Source: Methanobacteriota archaeon
Lineage (GTDB): Archaea > Halobacteriota > Methanosarcinia > Methanosarcinales > Methanoperedenaceae
NCBI GenBank assembly: GCA_018899795.1
Contig: JAHIHJ010000262.1
Span: 1-17,484, forward strand
Reading direction: 5' to 3'
Length of the DNA: 17,484 nt
This document shows, piece by piece, positions 7,475 through 14,457 of the stretch (within the stretch, counting starts at the first letter, position 1; each line of letters starts with the position of its first letter). The notes beneath the pieces were generated by a model. That model did no database searches and was not told where the DNA came from. It saw only the letters and a program-made list of their open reading frames with translations. The position numbers and the translations under genes were made by a program.

Positions 7475-7532
7475 AAAAACCCGCAAAATCATCTATAACT
7501 GCTTATCTGCCGCTGTTTTGCTTCCGATCATT

Positions 7533-7709
7533 TTATGGCGCTCTTGGTTTTATTTTTTCCGACCCGCAGTTCGGGCATCTGGTCGCGCCTTTTTTCAAGA
7601 ATGTCTTCTTGCATGAGGTGCACCAGAACATCCCGCTCTTTTCCGCCATCTCCTTGAGATCCTCAGGCGTCAGCGAGAACGGCACATACGTACTGCACAT
7701 GAATATCAT
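7533..7709 (-). CDS. Small zinc-ribbon protein
   Basis: This is a 58-residue protein whose second half is a zinc ribbon with two knuckles, CTSC and CPNC (KTFLKKGATRCPNCGSEKI). The frame is open to an ATG at 7739, which would give 68 residues. I prefer ATG 7709 because GGAGG lies 11 nt upstream of it, and because a TATA-like box at 7748-7755 would place transcription start near 7725, after the longer start. The first half (SLTPEDLKEMAEKSGMF) is a short helix. Such proteins are common in archaea and may bind RNA, DNA or protein partners; no specific role can be read here. It is divergent from the seven-heme cytochrome, and a 10-bp inverted repeat sits between them. Confidence 0.7.
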   Translation of the reverse strand: MIFMCSTYVPFSLTPEDLKEMAEKSGMFWCTSCKKTFLKKGATRCPNCGSEKIKPRAP

Positions 7710-7726
7710 TGCCCTTTCTACCTCCA

Positions 7727-7753
7727 TAATATGATACATTACATATCATATTA
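7727..7753. promoter_or_regulatory. Operator-like inverted repeat over the zinc-ribbon promoter
   Basis: A perfect 10-bp inverted repeat (TAATATGATA, 7-nt spacer, TATCATATTA) covers 7727-7753. Its right arm overlaps a TATA-like box of the minus-strand zinc-ribbon gene (7748-7755), and its left arm lies about where transcription would begin. A dimeric repressor bound here would block that promoter. The dyad is seen directly; the regulatory role is inferred. The rest of the 7754-7849 gap presumably holds the cytochrome promoter, which I cannot place. Confidence 0.45.
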
Positions 7754-7849
7754 AAGCTTCTGTATCGCAGACATTCCCGGTCTATTTTTATCATGTTTAC
7801 TGCGATCCATCTAGAAAAGATTATCAGATTAAAGTTTTAAGTAAGCGTG

Positions 7850-8338
7850 ATGGTAATAAAGAAAATATCTGGAATTGTTTTAATCTTATTTATTTATTTT
7901 TTAAATCCCACAGCCATTGCAGAGGAATGCACGTCATGCCATAATATAAGACACGGGCTTACGGGTAATTCTTGCGATAATTGCCATTATAATACCACGT
8001 TCGTGAACGGGAAGCACATCCAGAAGCCATTTTCGCCCGGTTTCGTTCACGACGGTTTTGACTGGGAAGGGGACAATGCAAATGAAAAAGCGCCGTACAG
8101 GCTCAACGAAAGCTGTCCTGTCTGCCATGTGAGTATGCTGGAACACACTTCTCCCACGCTCAACGTCTGTGAGGACTGCCATGTAAAAGAATTAAAAAGA
8201 GGAAAACTGATAACGATCAGGAAAAACAAAGTCCACATGCTTTGGTTACGACCCAAAGACAGGCGAAGGTTCGTGCCACGGTGTCAATTTCAGGAAAAAG
8301 GACATCTCTGGTGGGTTTTTTGCATTCAATGCACATAA
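7850..8338 (+). CDS. Seven-heme membrane-anchored cytochrome c, N-terminal frame
   Basis: The first part of a multiheme c-type cytochrome. A signal peptide (GIVLILFIYFL, cleavage likely after AIA) exports it. Four CxxCH heme sites follow: CTSCH, CDNCH, CPVCH and CEDCH. The start is ATG 7850 or the adjacent GTG 7847. After about 8225 the frame carries no heme motif and ends meaninglessly at 8338, while frame 8214-8678 continues with a Cx11CH site, two more CxxCH motifs and a membrane anchor. Removing one base from the A5 run at 8222-8226 would join them. The segment PGFVHDGFDWEGD...ESCPVCH is closely similar to part of the giant cytochrome downstream. The protein probably sits on the outer face of the cytoplasmic membrane and relays electrons outward. 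Confidence 0.8.
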   Translation: MVIKKISGIVLILFIYFLNPTAIAEECTSCHNIRHGLTGNSCDNCHYNTTFVNGKHIQKPFSPGFVHDGFDWEGDNANEKAPYRLNESCPVCHVSMLEHTSPTLNVCEDCHVKELKRGKLITIRKNKVHMLWLRPKDRRRFVPRCQFQEKGHLWWVFCIQCT

Positions 8339-8678
8339 TTATACTGGCGGCGTTCTCAGCAGGGGCGACCCATATCACTGGAACGCACCGGCTGACGTCA
8401 TGCCTGATTCAAAGGACTGCGTGTTCTGCCATATACAGGAAGATGATATAATAAGAAAAGCCTGGGGAAACCCGCGCCCCCTTCCGTCAGACCCCTCTCA
8501 TATCAATAAAAAAAGCAGCGACTGCATATATTGCCATGTGGAGGGGCAATTCCGCAGCTTTCACGGGAAAGAGGTCGCTTTAATAGTAGAAAGAACGCCG
8601 TGGAACTACATAATTGGGGCTTCAGTATTTTTATGTTTAATCATTATAATATTTATTATAAAAAAGCGGAGGGCTTGA
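8214..8678 (+). CDS. Seven-heme membrane-anchored cytochrome c, C-terminal frame
   Basis: This frame is open from 8214 and continues the cytochrome begun at 7850 after a one-base frame change near 8222-8238. It contains an expanded heme motif Cx11CH (8238-8279, CFGYDPKTGEGSCH), then CVFCH and CIYCH. The last segment is a hydrophobic helix (IIGASVFLCLIIIIFII) and a short basic tail KKRRA, placing the C-terminus in the cytoplasm and the hemes outside. An internal ATG at 8400 would start a shorter product without a signal peptide, which makes little sense. The repaired gene encodes about 276 residues with seven heme sites. TGEGSCHG followed by an aromatic/Asn-rich stretch and DCVFCH matches the order in the giant cytochrome (TNAGTCHG, then NCLFCH). 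Confidence 0.78.
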   Translation, partial: RSGKTKSTCFGYDPKTGEGSCHGVNFRKKDISGGFFAFNAHNYTGGVLSRGDPYHWNAPADVMPDSKDCVFCHIQEDDIIRKAWGNPRPLPSDPSHINKKSSDCIYCHVEGQFRSFHGKEVALIVERTPWNYIIGASVFLCLIIIIFIIKKRRA

Positions 8679-8767
8679 AAACAGGGCATATCAATATAAA
8701 CCTATTTTACATAGTAGAACTATAACCCTTAAATTCCGAATAACAAATCTGATCCAAGGAAGATATA

Positions 8768-10219
8768 ATGTCAAAAAGAGTCCTTTTAATAACCCCCCCG
8801 TATCACTGCGGCGTACTTGAGTCGGCAGGAACCTGGATGCCCCTGGGCCTGGCATATGTAGCCGGGACCCTGCAAAAAGCAGGATACGATGTGAGCATAT
8901 ACGATGCCATGTCAAAGTTCGATACATTTGACGACATCAGAAAGCATATAGAAGATTTTAACCCTGATGCAGTGGGCACAGCGGCTTATACTTCAAGCAT
9001 TTATGATGCTGTGAGCGTTCTTAGAATAGCAAAAGAAGTAAATCCTGAGATAATTACGATGCTCGGAGGTATTCACGCCACTTTCTGCTGGGAAGAGCTT
9101 CTTAAGAAAGATGGCAGCGTTGTGGATTATATTATACGCGGAGAGGGGGATATTGCCACAACAGAACTTCTCGACTTCGTTTTTGCTGGAAATAAGGTTG
9201 ATATACCCGGTATCGCGTATGCAAGGAATGGAAAAATTACTTGTACAAAAAAGAGACCTTTGATCTCAGACCTGGATGCCCTGCCTCTTGCCTGGAACCT
9301 TGTGGAATGGAAAGACTATTCATTCAAGACAAAGAAAAACTCCACCCTTGCAGTTGTCAGTTCTTCCAGGGGCTGCACGCAGAAATGCACTTTCTGCTCA
9401 CAGAGGCTTTTCTGGGAAGAGAAATGGAGAGCGCGAAGCCCCGAAAACTTCGTTTCAGAACTTGTTTACTTAAACAGCACATATGGCGTGGATGTTGCCA
9501 TGATAGCTGACGAGACCCCCACGTATGACCGCGAGAGATGGGAGAAAATACTTGACCTGCTTATCGAAAAGGATATTGACCTTGAACTTCTTATGGAGAC
9601 AAGGGTGGAAGACATCCTGCGAGATAAGGATATTATTAGTAAATACAGGGAAGCAGGCATCCTGCATATATACGTTGGAGCAGAATCAGCAAGCCAGGAC
9701 ACACTTAACCGTTATAATAAAAATCAGAAAGTGGAGCAGTCCAAGGAAGCAATCGATCTGATAAACAATGCAGGCATCATTTCAGAGACCTCATTTGTCC
9801 TTGGGATGCCGGATGATACCCCGCAGTCCATCGCAGCAGCTGTGAAACTTGCAAAATACTACAATCCTGATCTTGCTTTTTTCCTTGCCATAGCGCCCTG
9901 GCCTTATTCTGATATCTATCCTGAGCTTGCCCCGTATATCGAAGAATTCGATTATTCAAAATACAACCTTATTGAACCCATCGTTAAACCGATCGGCATG
10001 ACCCGTGAAGAGCTTAATAAGCATCTACTTGCGGCTTTCAAGGAATTTTATATGGATAAGCTCGGACATATAGAGGAGATGAGCGAGTTCAAGAAAAATT
10101 ATATGATCGATGTCACAAAGCTGCTGATCAACGATTCGTACCTTTCAAACCAGATGAAAGGAGAGATGCCGCCGAATGTCAGGAAATTAATCGAAAAGTA
10201 TATCCGGGACGTTAAGTAG
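8768..10219 (+). CDS. B12-binding-type radical SAM protein (class B, BchE-like)
   Basis: The protein has 483 residues. Residues 1-145 form a Rossmann-like cobalamin-binding domain (VLLITPPY; TMLGGIHATF at 98-106; IIRGEGDIA at 122-130). The usual cobalamin ligand motif DxHxxG is not evident, as is common in this class. The radical SAM core follows with C203-x3-C207-x2-C210 (CTQKCTFC) and strand motifs VAMIADETPTYD and HIYVGAESASQDTLNRY. Class B enzymes methylate unreactive carbons or rearrange rings and lipids; the exact substrate cannot be read. AAGGA upstream of ATG 8768 is a suitable ribosome site. The gene lies between two multiheme cytochrome genes on the same strand, with gaps of 89 and 184 nt, so functional linkage is possible but not shown. 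Confidence 0.88.
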   Translation: MSKRVLLITPPYHCGVLESAGTWMPLGLAYVAGTLQKAGYDVSIYDAMSKFDTFDDIRKHIEDFNPDAVGTAAYTSSIYDAVSVLRIAKEVNPEIITMLGGIHATFCWEELLKKDGSVVDYIIRGEGDIATTELLDFVFAGNKVDIPGIAYARNGKITCTKKRPLISDLDALPLAWNLVEWKDYSFKTKKNSTLAVVSSSRGCTQKCTFCSQRLFWEEKWRARSPENFVSELVYLNSTYGVDVAMIADETPTYDRERWEKILDLLIEKDIDLELLMETRVEDILRDKDIISKYREAGILHIYVGAESASQDTLNRYNKNQKVEQSKEAIDLINNAGIISETSFVLGMPDDTPQSIAAAVKLAKYYNPDLAFFLAIAPWPYSDIYPELAPYIEEFDYSKYNLIEPIVKPIGMTREELNKHLLAAFKEFYMDKLGHIEEMSEFKKNYMIDVTKLLINDSYLSNQMKGEMPPNVRKLIEKYIRDVK

Positions 10220-10312
10220 TCTGGTTAAACCATTATTTGCTCACATCAATTGATATAATAATAAAAAATGATGTTAATGTTCATTATGCACATAATTATC
10301 ATGAAAATCTAA

Positions 10313-10322
10313 TTATTATATA
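10313..10322 (+). promoter_or_regulatory. TATA-like box of the giant cytochrome gene
   Basis: TTATTATATA lies in the 184-nt, strongly AT-rich gap before the giant cytochrome, about 80-90 nt upstream of its ATG. This would leave an untranslated leader of roughly 55 nt. The same gap contains an ATCAATTGAT palindrome (10245-10254). Several other A/T runs are possible, so the precise box is uncertain. Confidence 0.35.
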
Positions 10323-10403
10323 GCAGTAAGTAGATAAACAATATAAGTAAAGATAAATAAGGGATAGAAAATTTGAATTGTAGAACTCGAAAAAGGTTGC
10401 AAA

Positions 10404-11222
10404 ATGAGCGTTTTACGGGATAAGACGGGACATGCAAATATACGGCATGTCATACTTACGTTCATAATTCTGTCAGGTTTAGCTGCAGCCTTCCTGTATT
10501 ACCCCCCAATTCCGACACGCACAGCGGAAGAACTTACGCAGGGCGACATAACATTCACTGACAGCGCAGGCAATCCCATTAGCGGCGCGATCGGATTAAG
10601 CGGTTCTGGTATATCGGGCGGCTATAAGGAAAATGTCAATTTTATAAAGTGGGAAAGGGTCCCGAATGGTATGATTTATTTTGACGCCCTCGGTATTAAG
10701 AATGTATCCGTGAAATTCAGGCTGGCAGGGGATTCCCGGAATTCAAATGTGATAATAGAGAACTATGGAGCAAGCCTGCCGAAAGACATAAACGAACATG
10801 CGCCAGGAGCGCCTGTAAAATACGTGCTTGTAAGCGCTTTTAACCTTTCTTTTGTGGAAGCTGAGATAAGCATACAGTATAATGCTTCTGAACTGGGTGA
10901 TTCCGATGAGAATTCACTTTCGATCTATCATTATGACAGCGCTGCGAAAGAGTGGGGCAGGTTGAAAACAAGGGTCGATACAAAAGACAATATCATTACC
11001 GCGTCTGTGGACTCACTTTCCATCTTCGCCGTGAGCGCAAGGCGTCCGGGGCAGATAGACATCCGTGACACACGAAGCAACCAGGTCAGGAGTGATTTTA
11101 AGACCTATGATGATGCAAGGAACCTGAAAAAATCAGGTAGATCAAATAGTCTTGTAGCGCAGGATATCCCCCCGGAGGAGAGCTTGAAGTGGATGCCATT
11201 GCATCCAGGAATGTGGGGATAA
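10404..11222 (+). CDS. Giant multiheme cytochrome, N-terminal frame (signal and beta domains)
   Basis: First of three frames that together make one giant extracellular cytochrome. ATG 10404 follows AAAAGGT. Residues 15-33 (VILTFIILSGLAAAF) are a signal peptide or membrane anchor. Residues ~45-215 form a beta-sandwich-like domain with strands ending in SLSIYHYDSAAKEWGRLKTR and SLSIFAVSA, a pattern typical of archaeal surface proteins and distantly like the PGF-pre-PGF domain. It contains no heme motif. A second copy of this domain begins after residue 250, but the frame fails at the C6 run 11168-11173. The present stop at 11220-11222 follows 15-20 meaningless residues. One added C would give DIPPGGELEVDA, parallel to VPNGMIYFDA of the first copy, and lead into the next frame. 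As it stands, this fragment alone could not carry electrons. Confidence 0.8.
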   Translation: MSVLRDKTGHANIRHVILTFIILSGLAAAFLYYPPIPTRTAEELTQGDITFTDSAGNPISGAIGLSGSGISGGYKENVNFIKWERVPNGMIYFDALGIKNVSVKFRLAGDSRNSNVIIENYGASLPKDINEHAPGAPVKYVLVSAFNLSFVEAEISIQYNASELGDSDENSLSIYHYDSAAKEWGRLKTRVDTKDNIITASVDSLSIFAVSARRPGQIDIRDTRSNQVRSDFKTYDDARNLKKSGRSNSLVAQDIPPEESLKWMPLHPGMWG

Positions 11223-14014
11223 GGCTGAAAGATGTAGCGCCCATGATGATAGTAAACGCAACCACCGGTGGAGAGGTAATACTTGACGACTACGGCAGGA
11301 AAAATCCAGTTTCTGTCCCGCTTCCAGGAAGACCGGTAAAGTTCGTAGAGATAGGGGTTCAGGGTATTTCTTTTTCGTCAGCACAGGTAAGCATTCACTA
11401 CAGGGAAGCTGAACTTATCGGTGTTTCTGAGAACAGCCTTGTTATATATCACTGGAATCTAGCGTACTGGGAAGCCCTTGACACCTCGGTTGATGCCGTG
11501 AATAACATCCTCACAGCCAGCACAACCACGCTCTCGCCGTTTGCGGTATCAGGAAGCATTGGAGGACCTGACAGGATATTTGTCGCCACGAACAGGTATA
11601 TCGTACTGGATGATCCTGTGGATTCAGCAGGAGGCGCAAATGCCAGTTCCGGCTACGCACTTCCATTCACAGGAGAATGGGGTAACAAGAACGTCTGGGG
11701 GGGCAACCAGACCACCGTGGGCGTGAGTACGTTATTTATTGACAATAATGGCAAAGCCCTGTCCGGACGAATTGTCAACTTTACGATATATGATCCAAAT
11801 AATAGCATAGTGGCAGCAGGGTCAAAAGTTACTGATACATCAGGTCTTGCGCATTTTTATAAGGATATGGATAACGCGAGCTTTTACGGGGTGTGGAAAG
11901 TAAAAGCTGAATCAAACGGTGTTTCTTCAAATACCTCATTTATCTATAACTGGTGGGGATGCGCATGGGGAACAGGCGGTCAGTGTGGAGGTCAGCATAG
12001 CGGCAAGTCTCCCGCAGATATGGGTGGTTCAGCAACTGCAAACTCTCCTTATACTGTAAGCTGGGAACGGACCACGAGCGCAAATACATCCCATAACACA
12101 GGAATTCATTTGAGCGGCTGGACTGATGATTACTGTACTGTATGCCATCAATCCTACGACGGCAATCCCACCACAAGCAATATTGAAGGTAGCACTTTGA
12201 AGGATTTCTTTGTAAATGACGTGCACAGTAATATATCCTGTACTAATGCGGCATGCCATGACCCAAATGGAACCTCCGCATGGAACGATCATAATGCCGG
12301 GAGCATAACCATAGGCTCATGCGATAACTGTCATGACAGGACAGATATTTCAAAGAAATCCACATTGAACGGTGCGGTCAGCAGTTATTCTAACGGTTCG
12401 GGAACGTATGATAAATACCATACACCTAACACCACTGTGCCCTGCATCATCTGTCACGGTCCGATGCATAATATCTCGAAGCCTGATGCAACGGCAGGAA
12501 GCCAGAATAACATTACAGAGGATACTCAATGTGCCGCATGTCACCAGGGTTACAGCAAACATAACAATAGCGTGAATTGTACGCTCTGCCACAGCAGCGA
12601 TGTGCATTATATTCAGGTCTTTGGTGGATCCACATACGTGTATACGAACAGTCCGGCAAGGGGCGATTGCACGACGTGCCACCAGAACTCCACGTTCATG
12701 GATGTGTTGAAGAACATACCAAAAGCTGGGGACTATACTGGCAGGAATGCCCCACAGGTGCCTGTGCCTGCATCTCACAGCGATGATGGCACAAATGGCA
12801 GCAAGTGGAACCAGACAGAACCGTACTGGACAAACACATCACAGATAGAAAGGTGCAAATACTGCCACGGCGAAACGATGCACAGGACAAACGCACTGGG
12901 AAGAACCTCGTTATTCAGCGGCGGGAATCCGGTGAACGGGACTATCTCCGCTGCACTGACCTGGTGCCAGCAGTGTCACTGGCAGGGAAGCCCGGATTAT
13001 TCTTTCATGGCAGAGGTCTTTACTGAGGATAACAGGACAGTGCCGCCAGAGATAACCGGGAATGCGACCTACGGCAATGTCACAAGCATTGGAACAGCGT
13101 ATGTCAATCACAGTTCTTATGCAAAGGATGATGCAAAGTGCAGGAGCTGTCACGGCGCACTTGCCAGCAGTGAGAACATATCCGGTTTCATGCACACCGT
13201 GGCTGTTGGGACATCAGGTGGGGTTAACTGTACGAATTGCCATAGTACAGGCGGGGCTTCGAACAACGTCAATTTTACAGCTTTGAACCTTGGTATGCAT
13301 TCTATCCTGAACAGCGCTGCGGTTTCAACACCTGCGAATGCCAGTAACAGACCGTGCTGGGCTTGTCATGGTACGAAGAATGGCACATGGGCGAACGAGA
13401 GCGACCAGCCTGCGAACGAGCACAACACATCGGTTTATAATAAACCCAGGAAATGTCAGGACTGCCATAACGATACATCTTCTCTTTTCGGAGCAGGGAA
13501 TGTTACAGACCATATACCTTCAGGCATTTCACCCTTTACAGATGTTGATACTTCCTCTTACAGCTTCATTTACTGTTCGTTATGCCACAACAATAGCATG
13601 ATAAACAGTTACGATGGCAGCATGGGTGTGAGCGGTGGAAGTCCGGTTAATGCATCAGTTTCACACTACGGCGCGAACAGGACTGCTGGCAGGCTCATGA
13701 GCCCCACGAGCAACAGCACTGACTGCGTTTTCTGCCACAGGAACAGTTCCAATATGCAAAAATGGGGAATACTGCCAGGAAGCAGGGCTAACATAAGCAA
13801 TAAGAACGCATCAGGAGGTGGATTAGACCACAGTACTTACACCTCAAACAGCGACTGTCCTTCATGCCATGGGAATTATGCTATTGTGAGCAGTTTCACC
13901 TTCCATAACGCTGATCTTGGCACTGGCACTGTAGGCGGCTCTGACTGCATCTCATGCCATGATTACAACATTGGCGGAGAACCCCTCTCAAGAAAATTAA
14001 CGTCACAGCCATGA
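11189..14014 (+). CDS. Giant multiheme cytochrome, middle frame (17 heme sites)
   Basis: Middle part of the giant cytochrome. The coding frame actually begins at about 11168; GTG 11189 is only its first possible start codon and has no signal peptide. It opens with a second beta-sandwich (VGIRLKDVAPMMIVNATTGG; NSLVIYHWNLAYWEALDTSV; LSPFAVSGS) and an Ig-like domain (VSTLFIDNNGKALSGRIVNF, ending FIYNWWG). The heme region starts at 12134 and carries 17 motifs: 16 CxxCH and one Cx4CH (SCTNAACHD, near 12240). Repeated modules are visible at 12560-13243 (six hemes) and 13268-13738 (four hemes). N-x-S/T sequons are frequent, as expected for a glycosylated surface protein. The frame is lost between 13961 and 14011; the terminal RKLTSQP is out of pattern. 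The expected role is extracellular electron transfer. Confidence 0.88.
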   Translation: MDAIASRNVGIRLKDVAPMMIVNATTGGEVILDDYGRKNPVSVPLPGRPVKFVEIGVQGISFSSAQVSIHYREAELIGVSENSLVIYHWNLAYWEALDTSVDAVNNILTASTTTLSPFAVSGSIGGPDRIFVATNRYIVLDDPVDSAGGANASSGYALPFTGEWGNKNVWGGNQTTVGVSTLFIDNNGKALSGRIVNFTIYDPNNSIVAAGSKVTDTSGLAHFYKDMDNASFYGVWKVKAESNGVSSNTSFIYNWWGCAWGTGGQCGGQHSGKSPADMGGSATANSPYTVSWERTTSANTSHNTGIHLSGWTDDYCTVCHQSYDGNPTTSNIEGSTLKDFFVNDVHSNISCTNAACHDPNGTSAWNDHNAGSITIGSCDNCHDRTDISKKSTLNGAVSSYSNGSGTYDKYHTPNTTVPCIICHGPMHNISKPDATAGSQNNITEDTQCAACHQGYSKHNNSVNCTLCHSSDVHYIQVFGGSTYVYTNSPARGDCTTCHQNSTFMDVLKNIPKAGDYTGRNAPQVPVPASHSDDGTNGSKWNQTEPYWTNTSQIERCKYCHGETMHRTNALGRTSLFSGGNPVNGTISAALTWCQQCHWQGSPDYSFMAEVFTEDNRTVPPEITGNATYGNVTSIGTAYVNHSSYAKDDAKCRSCHGALASSENISGFMHTVAVGTSGGVNCTNCHSTGGASNNVNFTALNLGMHSILNSAAVSTPANASNRPCWACHGTKNGTWANESDQPANEHNTSVYNKPRKCQDCHNDTSSLFGAGNVTDHIPSGISPFTDVDTSSYSFIYCSLCHNNSMINSYDGSMGVSGGSPVNASVSHYGANRTAGRLMSPTSNSTDCVFCHRNSSNMQKWGILPGSRANISNKNASGGGLDHSTYTSNSDCPSCHGNYAIVSSFTFHNADLGTGTVGGSDCISCHDYNIGGEPLSRKLTSQP
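12560..13243 (+). repeat. Six-heme module, copy 1, of the giant cytochrome
   Basis: This 228-residue unit contains CTLCH, CTTCH, CKYCH, CQQCH, CRSCH and CTNCH. Between them are WNQTEPYWTNTSQ, VFTEDNRTVPPEI and SGFMHTV. It aligns in order and spacing with 16069-16725, so part of the protein arose by internal duplication. Confidence 0.8.
13268..13738 (+). repeat. Four-heme module, copy 1, of the giant cytochrome
   Basis: This 157-residue unit reads VNFTALNLGMH, CWACH, CQDCH, CSLCH, a SHYG segment and CVFCH. It matches 13996-14457 (INVTAMKQGNH, CWACH, CVDCH, CTTCH, SHYSD, CTLCH). A partial third copy (THANMNSNNAS, CWACH, CTDCH) lies near 15360-15510. Confidence 0.75.
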
Positions 14015-14457
14015 AGCAGGGCAATCACATGTACCTGAACAGGAACGCCGCGAACGCCACCCCGACCGATCCCATCAACAAAGCATGCTGGGCTTGCCAC
14101 GGGTACGGCTCAGATCCGGGCGGTCATTCGGAGAACAATTCAAAACCAGGAGATTACAGGAATCCATGGAAATGCGTTGATTGTCACACCCGATATCCTA
14201 ATTTCACAAGTCCCAATATCACGCTAAAGGCCGAGATAACAGGACGAAAAGTAATAGACCACATCCAGAAATCCCATGCAGAAAGCATATACTCAGACGC
14301 ATACAACTCTGCTGTCAACTGCACAACATGCCATAATAAGAGCAAGGTAAGTTTCACGGATTCAGTAGCTCCCGCGGACCCGGTGGCAGCGAACGTATCT
14401 CACTATTCAGACTATTCCGCTCTTCTCACCCCTTCGACCAACTGTACCCTGTGCCAC
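13996..14457 (+). repeat. Four-heme module, copy 2, spanning the second frame change
   Basis: This is the second copy of the CWACH/CxDCH four-heme unit, 154 residues. Its first residues INVTA are encoded just upstream of ATG 14011, in the frame of the third reading frame. The coding unit therefore begins before that ATG. Confidence 0.75.

Noticed and set aside
8242..8451. 69-residue open frame across the cytochrome frame change
   Set aside because: It is the third frame, without heme motifs; the heme sites lie in the frame starting at 8214.
12350..12778. Minus-strand open frames opposite the heme region
   Set aside because: They are rich in His/Arg/Cys because they are antisense of repeated CxxCH codons, and none has a recognisable domain.
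14011..14013. ATG 14011 as a real start with translational coupling
   Set aside because: The same frame is already coding upstream (INVTA of the repeated module), and the resulting protein would lack a signal peptide.
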